From Actinomycetota bacterium (GTDB lineage: Bacteria; Actinomycetota; Actinomycetes; Streptosporangiales; Streptosporangiaceae), in the NCBI GenBank assembly GCA_027314515.1, contig DAHVAR010000204.1:1-49633 (forward strand): a stretch of DNA of 49,633 nt, given 5' to 3'. The position numbers and the translations under genes were made by a program. Under the pieces are notes generated by a model, which searched no databases, was not told the DNA's origin, and worked only from the letters and a program-made list of their open reading frames with translations. Position 1 is the first letter of the stretch; every line of letters starts with the position of its first letter. Below, piece by piece: positions 1 to 8,225 of the stretch.

Positions 1-323
1 TCCTGTCCTCGGAGCTATCGGTCCCTTGCCGCTGACACGACGTAGCCAGCCGCTGCCTCGTGCGCCTCGCCGGGCCTGGCGGCCCTGGGAAAGCCGGGAT
101 CCCGCAGACCCCTGGCGGCCGCGACACCTACAAGCCAGCCCAAGCCCGGTAAATTCCGGCCGGCCAGAGCGCACCGTAAATGAGATTCCGCATATACCGG
201 CCGCCCGCCCGGCTGAGCGGTCGTCCGGCGCCTGGCGCATCACGGGCCGGCGAGCGGGTACAACGGCCTGCGGGCCGGGTACGGCCGGCTCGGAGCTTCG
301 GATCACCCGACGGAGGCCGCTCT
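1..323. other. Left-edge non-coding stretch
   Basis: No convincing gene is seen here. Open frames on both strands have Arg/Pro/Ala-rich translations typical of GC-rich shadow frames and match no family I know. The last 15 bases carry the ribosome-binding site of the following dehydrogenase (GGAGG at 312-316). A gene ending left of the window cannot be excluded. Confidence 0.5.
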
Positions 324-1355
324 ATGACGAGCACCATGCGGGCTGTTCAGGTCAGCGAGGTCAACGCCCCGCTGCGAGTCGTCGACCTGCCGCAGCCCAG
401 CCCCGGCCCAGGGCACGTCCGCATCGCCGTCGAGGCCTGCGGCGTCTGCCGGACGGACGCCGACATGGTGCAGGGCCTGTTCGGCGATCAGCCGTTCCCG
501 CTCACCCCGGGGCACGAGATCGCCGGCCGCATCGACATGCTCGGCGAAGGCGTCGAGGGGTGGGCGATCGGGCAGCGGGTGGCTGTCGGATGGTTCGGCG
601 GCAACGACGGCACGTGCAGGGAGTGCCGGGAGGGCGACGCGATCAATTGCGAGCACCTGCAAGTGCCAGGGCTGGCCTACCAGGGCGGATATGCCGAGTC
701 GGTCGTGGTGCCGGTCAGCGCGCTGGCTCTCATCCCCGACGAGCTGAGTTTCGTCGAGGCCGCGCCGATGGGCTGCGCCGGAGTGACCGTGTTCAACGGC
801 CTGCGCCAGACCAGCGCTCAGCCCGGCGACCTGGTCGGCGTTCTCGGGATAGGCGGGCTCGGGCACCTCGCGCTCCAGTTCGCCGACAAGATGGGCTTCG
901 ACACGGTCGCCATCGCCCGCGGCAGCGACAAGGAGGAATCCGCCCGGCAACTCGGCGCGCGGCATTACATCGATGACGACAAGCAGGACATGGCGGAAGC
1001 GCTGCAAGCTCTCGGCGGCGCCAAGGTGGTCATGGCAACCGTCGGTGCCCCGGCGGCGATGTCGGCGGCCATCGACGGCCTGCGCGCGCGTGGCGAACTG
1101 GTCGCCGTCGGCGTCTCGCCGCAGAAGATCGAGGTCAGCCCGGTGCAGCTGATCACGGGCGAGAAGTCGCTGCACGGCCACGCCTCGGGAACTTCGGAGG
1201 AAGTCGAGGAGACCATGCGGTTCGCGGTGCAGTCCGGGGTCCGGTGCATGAGCGAAGTGATGCCGCTGCAGGACGCGCCACAAGCCTACGACAGCATGAT
1301 GGCCGGAACGGTCCGGTACCGCGGCGTCCTCACTCCGGCCGGCGCGGCTGCCTGA
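324..1355 (+). CDS. Zinc-dependent alcohol dehydrogenase (MDR family)
   Basis: A 343-residue medium-chain dehydrogenase, expected to oxidise an alcohol or reduce an aldehyde with NAD(P). The ATG at 324 is chosen because GGAGG lies 7 bases upstream and the family fold starts there, although the frame is open further left. The catalytic-zinc residues are visible (CGVCRTD, then GHE), followed by a Rossmann nucleotide site (GVLGIGGLGHLA). The structural-zinc lobe is unusual: three of the four usual cysteines are present (C-x2-C-x7-C) and the first is replaced by Asp in a GGNDGTC context. It converges on the P450 gene, and its substrate cannot be told from sequence. Confidence 0.9.
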   Translation: MTSTMRAVQVSEVNAPLRVVDLPQPSPGPGHVRIAVEACGVCRTDADMVQGLFGDQPFPLTPGHEIAGRIDMLGEGVEGWAIGQRVAVGWFGGNDGTCRECREGDAINCEHLQVPGLAYQGGYAESVVVPVSALALIPDELSFVEAAPMGCAGVTVFNGLRQTSAQPGDLVGVLGIGGLGHLALQFADKMGFDTVAIARGSDKEESARQLGARHYIDDDKQDMAEALQALGGAKVVMATVGAPAAMSAAIDGLRARGELVAVGVSPQKIEVSPVQLITGEKSLHGHASGTSEEVEETMRFAVQSGVRCMSEVMPLQDAPQAYDSMMAGTVRYRGVLTPAGAAA

Positions 1356-1433
1356 CCGGGCCCGACCGTCAGCGGCCCGAGCAGTGCGCGCCCACTGCGG
1401 CGCCCGGCATCGGCGCCCGGCATCGGCGGCCGC

Positions 1434-2714
1434 TCACACGTGGTGCAGATGACGCTCGGTGATGCGCTGATCGCGGCTTCGCGTGGCGGGCGCCGGCGCG
1501 ACGCGATCGAACCGCACGGGCAGCTGCGCAGGGCCGCGCAGCAGCGGATTCGGCCGGTAGGGCGGCGGATCAGCGGCCAGCCGGAGGTTTTCCAGCCGGC
1601 GCGCGAGCTCGGGCAGGGCGATCTGTGCCTCAATCCGGGCTAGCGGCGCGCCGAAGCAGTAGTGGATCCCGCCGCCGAAGCCGAGATGCTCGTTGTCCGG
1701 CCGGTCCGGGTCGAACCGGCCGGGGTCCGGGACATGCTCAGGGTCACGGCTGCCGGCCGCCAGGACGAGCGTGACCTGCCCGCCGCGCGGGATAATGGTT
1801 CCAGCGATGTCGATGTCGTCGAGGGCCGTCCGGTTCGGCAGGAACTGCACCGGCGGTTCGTACCGCAAGAGCTCTTCGACCAGGCGGGCCGACAGGGCGG
1901 GCTGCCGCCGCAGCCGTTGCAGGACTTGCGGGTGACGCAGCAAGGTGAGCATGCCGTTCGCGATGAGGTTGACGGTGGTCTCATGGCCAGCGATCAGCAG
2001 CAGCGAGGCATTGCTCATGAGTTCCGCACGGGACAGCCGGCCCTCCGGTCCGTCGTCGGCGACCAGCTCGGCGAGCATGCCGTTGCCCGGACGGTCGCGA
2101 CCGGCGTCGATCAGCTCACCGAAGTAGCTCGCTAGATCGGCAGCGGCGTCCAAGCGCCGGCGTTTGCGAGCGGCCAGGTCGCCGGTGGTGGGGTCGATCG
2201 AGCTGACGATGGCATCGGCCCACACGCGGAATCGTGGTTCGTCCTCGCGAGGAACTCCGAGCAGCCGGCAGATGACCGTGACCGGGAACGGGTAGGTGAC
2301 GTCCTCGATGAGGTCGCAGCAGGTCCGTCCGGCCAGGTGGCCGATCAGGTCCGCGACGATATCCGCCATGCCGGCCGTCATCGACGTGATCCGGCCGGGG
2401 TCGTGCGGTGGTCCGAAATGCCGGGTCAGCAAGCGCCGGACCCGGTCGTGACCGGGCGGGTCGAGCCCGATGAAGCTGGGCGGCAGGCCGGGCACGAACT
2501 CGTCTTCGTCCTCGGCGTAGTCAGCGCGGTGACGCCGATCAGAGCTGACCCGCGGATCGTGCAGCAACGCGACTATCGCCTGGTAGGTGCTGACCACATA
2601 GCTGCCGTCGTCGGCCCGGCTGACCGGCGTACGGCGCAGCTCGGCGTAGAGCGGATAGGGATCCGCGCGGCTGCCGAAGTCGACGACCTGGTCAAAGAGA
2701 CTGGGCTGGGCCAT
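1434..2714 (-). CDS. Cytochrome P450
   Basis: A 426-residue soluble bacterial P450 monooxygenase. The I-helix oxygen-activation motif AGHETT is at about residues 242-247, the ExxR motif (EELLR) at about 281-284, and the heme loop FGGGIHYCFG carries the thiolate Cys at about 353. The start overlaps the end of the upstream ferredoxin-reductase gene by 23 bases, and an AAGGGA ribosome site lies inside that gene, so the two are probably co-translated. That gene presumably supplies its electrons. Class and length resemble the actinobacterial CYP105/CYP107-type enzymes; the substrate is unknown. Confidence 0.95.
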   Translation of the reverse strand: MAQPSLFDQVVDFGSRADPYPLYAELRRTPVSRADDGSYVVSTYQAIVALLHDPRVSSDRRHRADYAEDEDEFVPGLPPSFIGLDPPGHDRVRRLLTRHFGPPHDPGRITSMTAGMADIVADLIGHLAGRTCCDLIEDVTYPFPVTVICRLLGVPREDEPRFRVWADAIVSSIDPTTGDLAARKRRRLDAAADLASYFGELIDAGRDRPGNGMLAELVADDGPEGRLSRAELMSNASLLLIAGHETTVNLIANGMLTLLRHPQVLQRLRRQPALSARLVEELLRYEPPVQFLPNRTALDDIDIAGTIIPRGGQVTLVLAAGSRDPEHVPDPGRFDPDRPDNEHLGFGGGIHYCFGAPLARIEAQIALPELARRLENLRLAADPPPYRPNPLLRGPAQLPVRFDRVAPAPATRSRDQRITERHLHHV

Positions 2715-4359
2715 GGCGATCCCTTCGCTGCTGGGGGAGCCGGGCGCCCGGCCGGTGCCGTCGCCTGACCAGCGCAGTGCGCCGCTCGCCCGGATTGTGG
2801 CCCGTTACCTCTACCGTGGCCTGATCGCCGGGGATCGGCTGATCGGGCATCCCGGCCGGTACCGGACGACGGTCGGCGGGCTCGTCGACCCCGCGGAAGT
2901 CGGGTGGGAACGGCGCGGACCGTTCGATCAGGCTCTGGTAGAACTCCAGCCATTTCGCCTGGTTGAAGGCCACGGCGGCGGTGACCCTGCCACGGTGCCC
3001 GTAGGCCGCGACGAACCTCCGGTCGGCGGCCGACCCCTGGGTGATGACGACCTCGTCCGCGAAGCTCGGCACTCCCACGGACTTGATCTCGGTGTCGAAC
3101 TGAGTGGACCAGAAACTGGGGATGGCCAGGTGCGGCCAGCGATCGGTCTGCGCACTGATCATGTTGTGCGCCGCGATCTCGGCCTGGGCGACCGCGTTGC
3201 CCCAGTGCTGAAGGGCCAGGAACTGGTAGTTGTACAGCGGGTGCGGGAACCGTGCCACGTCTCCGGCCGCGAAGATGTCGTCGGTGACCATGCCGTCGAG
3301 GGTGAATGCCCGCGAGCCTGAGTCACAGCCGACTCCCCACGGCCCGGCGGCGAGCCCCGAGCCGTCAAGCCATTCGACGTTTCGCAGGCTGCCGAGAGCG
3401 ACGATGGCCACGTCCGCATCAAGCGTTGAGCCGTCGGAGAGCTCAGCGCTGCACAGCCGGCCGCTGGAGTCGCCCGCCAGCGCCTTGGCAAAGACGCCGC
3501 AGCGCAGATCGACCCCGTGGTCGCGTTGCATGTCAGCGGCGATCGCCCCGATGACCCGGCCGAGCGCCCCGACCAGCGGGGCCGGGCCCCGTTCCGCGAC
3601 GGTCACCGGCAGCCCGAGGTCGCGGCAGACCGAGGCCGTCTCGGAACCGATGAAGCCGCCGCCGATGACAAGCACCCGGCGGGGACCGGCAGCCAGCCGC
3701 TCCTGCAGCCGGGCGGCGTCGTCGCGAGTGTCAAGGACGAACACCCCGTCCAGGGCGGCCTGCGCCGGATCGGGCCACGGCCGCGGCCGCACGCCGGTGG
3801 CGATCAGCAGCCGGTCGAATCCGACTTCCTCGCCATCGGCGAGAAGGACCTGCTTGCGGGCCAGGTCCAGCCCGGCGGCCGCTACGCCGAGCCGCCAGCG
3901 GGCGTCGAGATCGCCGGGCACGGGCAGCGCGGTCCGCTGCGCAGGGACCCAGCCGTCGAGGACTTGCTTCGACAGCGGCGGCCGGTCATACGGCTCATAA
4001 GGCTCATCTCCGATCAGCGTCAGCGAACCGGTAAAGCCTTCATGCCGTAGCGTCGCCGCCGCCTTCAGGCCGGCCAGCGATGCGCCGACGATGACGATGC
4101 GGCCAGTGCGCCGGAAGGCGTCCGCGTCGCCGTGAGCGGCGGCGGGCACCCTGGAGTCGTCGCGGAAGTGCGCCTGCTCGACTCGCATCGCCTGGACCGG
4201 GCAGGCGGCCGCGGCCCGGAGCACATTCTCGCGCTGCCAGTCGCCTGGCTCGGGGTCGTACCAGAGCGCCTCGTCACCGCGCATCCTGAACACGTCCGGC
4301 GCGAGGAATGCGCACTGCGCATACCCCTGACAGCGCGTAAGGTCAACGACGAGCCTCAA
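2692..4359 (-). CDS. Ferredoxin-ferredoxin reductase fusion (P450 redox partner)
   Basis: A 555-residue fusion of two redox domains. Residues 1-62 form a small bacterial ferredoxin with C10-QGYAQ-C16 and C53-P; the usual second cluster Cys is Tyr, the pattern of 3Fe-4S ferredoxins that serve P450s. Residues from about 88 form an FAD/NAD(P)H reductase of the rubredoxin/putidaredoxin-reductase type, with dinucleotide motifs VGASLAG (about 91-97) and IGGGFIGSE (about 232-240). It is transcribed just before the P450 and overlaps it. The last 50-60 residues are Arg/Pro-rich and resemble read-through, so the original C-terminus may have been extended. A single polypeptide could carry electrons from NAD(P)H to the P450. 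Confidence 0.88.
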   Translation of the reverse strand: MRLVVDLTRCQGYAQCAFLAPDVFRMRGDEALWYDPEPGDWQRENVLRAAAACPVQAMRVEQAHFRDDSRVPAAAHGDADAFRRTGRIVIVGASLAGLKAAATLRHEGFTGSLTLIGDEPYEPYDRPPLSKQVLDGWVPAQRTALPVPGDLDARWRLGVAAAGLDLARKQVLLADGEEVGFDRLLIATGVRPRPWPDPAQAALDGVFVLDTRDDAARLQERLAAGPRRVLVIGGGFIGSETASVCRDLGLPVTVAERGPAPLVGALGRVIGAIAADMQRDHGVDLRCGVFAKALAGDSSGRLCSAELSDGSTLDADVAIVALGSLRNVEWLDGSGLAAGPWGVGCDSGSRAFTLDGMVTDDIFAAGDVARFPHPLYNYQFLALQHWGNAVAQAEIAAHNMISAQTDRWPHLAIPSFWSTQFDTEIKSVGVPSFADEVVITQGSAADRRFVAAYGHRGRVTAAVAFNQAKWLEFYQSLIERSAPFPPDFRGVDEPADRRPVPAGMPDQPIPGDQATVEVTGHNPGERRTALVRRRHRPGARLPQQRRDRHGPAQSL

Positions 4360-4481
4360 CGAATCCCCCGCGGATCAGGCCCCCGCATGCAACTGGCCGG
4401 ACGGCGGCGGCCGTCCGGCCGACATAGCAGCCCTTCCCCGCCCCCGGCAGGCGAACCCTCCAGGTAACGAGGTTGTCCGCG

Positions 4482-5654
4482 ATGAGGATCCTGCATACCA
4501 GCGACTGGCACGTCGGCAAGGTGCTCAAGGGGCGCGACCGCACCGACGAGCACACGGCCGTGCTGGCTGACATCGTCGGGGTGGCCAGGACTCAGGACGT
4601 CGACCTGGTGCTGATCGCCGGGGACCTGTTCGAGACTTCGGCGCCGAGCCCAAAGGCGCAGGGCCTGGTCATGCGTGCGCTGCTCGCACTGCGCGAGGAC
4701 GGCCGGCAGGTGGTGGCCATCGCCGGCAACCACGACAACGCCGCCTTGCTGGACACCGTGTACCGGCCCGTCCTGGCCGAACTCGGGCTGCACGTCCTCG
4801 GCATGCCGAAGGCGCCCGGCGCCGGCGGGACGATCCGCCTGACGACCCGCAGCGGCGAGCAGGCCCGCGTGGCGGCAATGCCGTTCCTGTCCCAGCGTTA
4901 CGCGGTCCGGGCGGCTGAGCTGCTGCTGCACGAGGCGGCCGAGCACGCCCTGGACTACGCCCGCCGGGTGGCCGCGATCGTCGGCGCTCTCACCGCGGAG
5001 TTCAGCCCGGACACCGTGAACATCGTGATGGCGCATGCGACCCTGCTCGGCGGCCGCCGCGGCGGCGGCGAGCGGGACGTCCAGACCACGTTCGAGTACG
5101 AGGTGCCATCCAGCATCTTCCCGTCCGCCGCGCACTACGCCGCGCTCGGGCATCTGCACCGGCAGCAGGAGATTCCCGCACCCTGCCCGGCGTTCTACTC
5201 GGGCTCGCCGCTCGCGGTCGACTTCGGTGAGGAGGCAAACGAGCCGGGCGCGCTGATCGTGACGGCCAGTCCGGGCATCCGGGCCGATGCGAGCCGGGTA
5301 GCCATCACCGGCGGCCGCAGGCTCCGGACGCTCCGCGGTTCGCTCGACCAGGTGATCGCCGACGGCGAGCAGGCGCCCGACGCCTACCTGCGCGTCATCC
5401 TGGCCGAATCCGCCAGGGCCGGCCTCGGCGACCTGGTCAGGGAGAAGCTGCCCAACGCGCTTGAGGTGCAACTCGACGACGCTCACCGGCCACGGCCCGG
5501 AACGCACGGCGGCGGCAAGCCAAGCCGGACCGGGCGGACGCCGCTGCAGTTGTTCGGCGACTACCTGAAGGAACAAGACGTGGCCGACGAGCGGGTCGAG
5601 CGCATGTTCGCCGAATTGCTCGACGAACTGACTGACGCCGGGCCCGCTTCATGA
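4482..5654 (+). CDS. sbcD: Nuclease SbcCD subunit D
   Basis: A 390-residue Mre11-type metallophosphoesterase, the nuclease subunit of SbcCD, which cleaves hairpins and blocked or broken DNA ends. The phosphoesterase motifs are in order: HTSDWHVGK at the N-terminus, GDLFE, GNHDN, an HA motif and GHLHR. The ATG at 4482 is preferred over an in-frame TTG at 4473 because GAGG ends 9 bases before it and the protein then begins MRILHTSDWH. The stop codon lies inside the left arm of a long palindrome. It is followed by sbcC and a NurA-like gene on the same strand. Confidence 0.95.
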   Translation: MRILHTSDWHVGKVLKGRDRTDEHTAVLADIVGVARTQDVDLVLIAGDLFETSAPSPKAQGLVMRALLALREDGRQVVAIAGNHDNAALLDTVYRPVLAELGLHVLGMPKAPGAGGTIRLTTRSGEQARVAAMPFLSQRYAVRAAELLLHEAAEHALDYARRVAAIVGALTAEFSPDTVNIVMAHATLLGGRRGGGERDVQTTFEYEVPSSIFPSAAHYAALGHLHRQQEIPAPCPAFYSGSPLAVDFGEEANEPGALIVTASPGIRADASRVAITGGRRLRTLRGSLDQVIADGEQAPDAYLRVILAESARAGLGDLVREKLPNALEVQLDDAHRPRPGTHGGGKPSRTGRTPLQLFGDYLKEQDVADERVERMFAELLDELTDAGPAS

Positions 5655-5703
5655 TCCTTGAGAGTTATGCATGCGCCCACATGCGTAACTCTCAAGGATC
5701 ATG
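5650..5703. repeat. 54-bp near-perfect palindrome between sbcD and sbcC
   Basis: Two 24-base arms (5650-5673 and 5680-5703) are reverse complements except at one position (T5668 against G5685), separated by a 6-base loop. In RNA the mismatch is a G-U pair, so the hairpin would be fully paired. The left arm contains the sbcD stop codon and the right arm ends 35 bases before the likely sbcC start. No T-run follows, so it is not a classical terminator. It could be a dispersed palindromic repeat, an RNA-processing site or a regulatory hairpin. Confidence 0.95.
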
Positions 5704-5738
5704 ACGGATCCCGGTCGGCCGTCCGCCAGACTGGGGCT

Positions 5739-8225
5739 GTGCGCCCGCTACGCCTGCTGCTCGACGGCTTCGGCACCTACCGGACCGCGACGGAGGTCGA
5801 CTTCGCCGATGTCGACTTCTTCGCGCTGGTCGGGCCGACCGGCTCGGGCAAGAGCACGGTCATCGACGCGCTCTGCTTCGCCCTGTACGGCACGGTGCCG
5901 CGGTGGGACAACGAGCGCGAGGTCCGGAACGCCCTCGCCCCGTCCGCCAATGCCTGCACGGTCAGCCTGATCTTCGAGCTCGCCGGGCAGCGTTACATCG
6001 CGGTCCGCTCACTGCAGCGCGGAAGGCAGGGCCAGGTCACCACGAAGGCGGCTCGCCTGGAGCGGCTCGAGGCCGCCATCCCGCCGCAGGCACCGCTGCA
6101 GGACCTGCTGGAAGCCAGCCTCGAGCAGCTTGCCGAAGGGCCGGAGAACGTCAAGTCCCGGGTGCAGGAGCTACTCGGGCTCAGCTACGAGCACTTCACC
6201 CAGTCGGTGCTGCTGCCGCAGGGCGGCTTCGCGGACTTCCTGCGCGCGACGCCGGCCAACCGGCAGCGGCTGCTCGTCGAGTTGCTCGCGTTCGGCGTCT
6301 ATAAGGACATCGGCCAGCGCGCCCGCGAGCGTGCCGAGATCGCCAAGAACCGCTGTGACCTCGCCCAGCAGGCGCGCGACCAGCTCGCGGACGCCACGCA
6401 GGAGGCAGCGGACCGCGCGGCCAGCCGCCTGCGCGCCCTCGGCAAGCTTGCCGACGCCGTCGACAAGAGCCTGGCCGACCTGGCCGAGCTGCACGATCAG
6501 GCGGCGAAGGCCCGGCAAGACTCACAAGACACCGGGAACGAGGCTGCATTGCTTGCGGCACTTCGCATGCCCCCGGAAGTCCCCGGCCTGTCCGAGCAGA
6601 TTTCCGCCGCGCAGGTGCTCGTCACGGCCTGCCGCCAGCGGCGCGAGGCAGCCGACGGGCTCAGCGAGTCGGCCCGGCTGGCCCGTGCCCGGCTTCCCGA
6701 CAAGACGACGGCGCAGCAGCAGCTCGGCATGTACGCGCTCCGGCGAGAGCTGACGGCCGACGCCGCGACACAGCAGGCAGCGCTGCAGGACGCGCGCGCC
6801 GCCGAGCAGCACAGCGCCAACCGGCTGCACGCCGCCGACGAGGCGCTCAGCCTGGCCAGCGAGGCACTGGCGGCCGCGCGCCGAGCGCACGCGGCCGCGG
6901 ACCTGGCGGTGACACTGCACGTTGGCGAGAACTGCCCGGTCTGCCGCCAGCCCGTCCGGGAAATGCCAGCCGGCCAGGCGCCCGCCGACCTGGACGCCGC
7001 GGCGGCAGCGGTCGACACCGCGGCCGCGGCGCAGCGCACCGCCCAGGCGGCTCACCAGGACACGGCCAGGGCGGCGGCCGCTGCCGACTCAGCGCTGGCC
7101 GGGACGCAGGCCAGGCTGGAGAGGGCCGCGCAGGTCATGGCCGGCATCCCGGCGGAAGACGAGCTGGCCAGCCAGCTCGAGGCGATCGCCGCCGCCGATG
7201 ACGCGGTCGCCAGGACGTCAGCGCAGGCCACTGCCCGGCAGACCGAGCTCGCCGCCGCCGAGCAAGCCCGGAGTGCGCTGGTAGCGGACGAGCAGCGCGC
7301 CTGGGCAGCGCTCGGCACGGCGAGGGATAAGCTCGTCGGCCTGGGCGCGCCCGCCATCGGCGCGGCCGCAGCGGCTGGCCGTCAGGTCGCAGCCGACGAG
7401 GCCGACGCGAACAGCCTCGCCGCCGCCTGGACCGTGCTGGTCAGCTGGGCCGGCGCCGAATACGACAAGCGCAAGGCGCGCCAGCCCGAGCTCGACGAGA
7501 CGGCCGCCCGGCTGCGGCAGCGATTCGACGGCGCGCTGGCCGATCTGGTCAGCCTGCTCGCCGCAAACGGCATCACCGAGGTCAGCGACCCGGCAAGGAT
7601 CCCGAGCGCGGTCGCCGCGCAGCGCGCGCGAGCCGAGGCGGAGCTGCACCAGATCCGCGCGGACCGGAAGAAGGCAGCCCAGCTGGATCAGCAGATCGCC
7701 GCCTACCGCGAGGACAGTCTGGTCGCGAGCATGCTGGGCAACCTGCTCCGGGCGACGTCGTTCGAGCGGTGGCTGTGCCGCGAGGCGCTCGACTCGCTGG
7801 TCCGCGAGGCGTCGGCGACGCTGATGGAACTGTCCGGTGGCCAGTACGAGCTCGACCGGGACGAGCGCAACGACCTCGTCGTGATCGACTACGCGGATGC
7901 CGGGGCGAGGCGCCCGGTCCATACGCTGTCAGGCGGCGAGACCTTCCAGGCCTCGCTGGCGCTCGCGCTTGCCCTGTCCCGCCAGGTCATCGGCCTGTCA
8001 GCGGGGATGCGCGAGCTGAACTCGATGTTCCTGGACGAGGGATTCGGGACGCTGGACAGCGACACGCTGGACACCGTTGCGAGCACGCTGGAACGGCTCG
8101 CGGCGGACTCAGATCGCATGGTGGGAGTCATCACGCACGTCGCCGAGCTGGCCGAGCGGGTGCCGGTGCGGTTCGTCGTCAGCCGGACCGGCACGACGTC
8201 GGCGATCGTCAGGGAACGCGCGTGA
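5739..8225 (+). CDS. sbcC: Nuclease SbcCD subunit C (Rad50-like SMC ATPase)
   Basis: An 828-residue Rad50-type ATPase and partner of SbcD. It has a Walker A motif (GPTGSGKST) near the N-terminus, long Ala/Glu/Arg/Gln-rich coiled coils, a zinc hook NCPVC in the middle, the ABC signature LSGGET near the C-terminus, Walker B with D-loop (FLDEGFGTLD) and a switch His (GVITHV). The frame is open from 5658, but the GTG at 5739 gives the family's usual beginning (RPLRLLLDGFGTY) and avoids starting inside the palindrome. Its stop overlaps the start of the NurA-like gene. Confidence 0.93.
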   Translation: MRPLRLLLDGFGTYRTATEVDFADVDFFALVGPTGSGKSTVIDALCFALYGTVPRWDNEREVRNALAPSANACTVSLIFELAGQRYIAVRSLQRGRQGQVTTKAARLERLEAAIPPQAPLQDLLEASLEQLAEGPENVKSRVQELLGLSYEHFTQSVLLPQGGFADFLRATPANRQRLLVELLAFGVYKDIGQRARERAEIAKNRCDLAQQARDQLADATQEAADRAASRLRALGKLADAVDKSLADLAELHDQAAKARQDSQDTGNEAALLAALRMPPEVPGLSEQISAAQVLVTACRQRREAADGLSESARLARARLPDKTTAQQQLGMYALRRELTADAATQQAALQDARAAEQHSANRLHAADEALSLASEALAAARRAHAAADLAVTLHVGENCPVCRQPVREMPAGQAPADLDAAAAAVDTAAAAQRTAQAAHQDTARAAAAADSALAGTQARLERAAQVMAGIPAEDELASQLEAIAAADDAVARTSAQATARQTELAAAEQARSALVADEQRAWAALGTARDKLVGLGAPAIGAAAAAGRQVAADEADANSLAAAWTVLVSWAGAEYDKRKARQPELDETAARLRQRFDGALADLVSLLAANGITEVSDPARIPSAVAAQRARAEAELHQIRADRKKAAQLDQQIAAYREDSLVASMLGNLLRATSFERWLCREALDSLVREASATLMELSGGQYELDRDERNDLVVIDYADAGARRPVHTLSGGETFQASLALALALSRQVIGLSAGMRELNSMFLDEGFGTLDSDTLDTVASTLERLAADSDRMVGVITHVAELAERVPVRFVVSRTGTTSAIVRERA

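Noticed and set aside
26-976. 316-codon plus-strand frame and several long frames opposite the dehydrogenase, sbcD, sbcC and NurA-like genes
   Set aside because: Arg/Pro/Ala/Gly-rich shadow frames of GC-rich coding DNA; the genes in the other frames carry clear family motifs.
1384-1428. 13-bp direct repeat between the dehydrogenase and P450 genes
   Set aside because: Only two copies in a short convergent spacer; no sign of function.
5658-5738. Upstream extension of the sbcC frame as true N-terminus
   Set aside because: It would start inside the palindrome and add 27 residues not seen before the conserved RPLRL start of the family.
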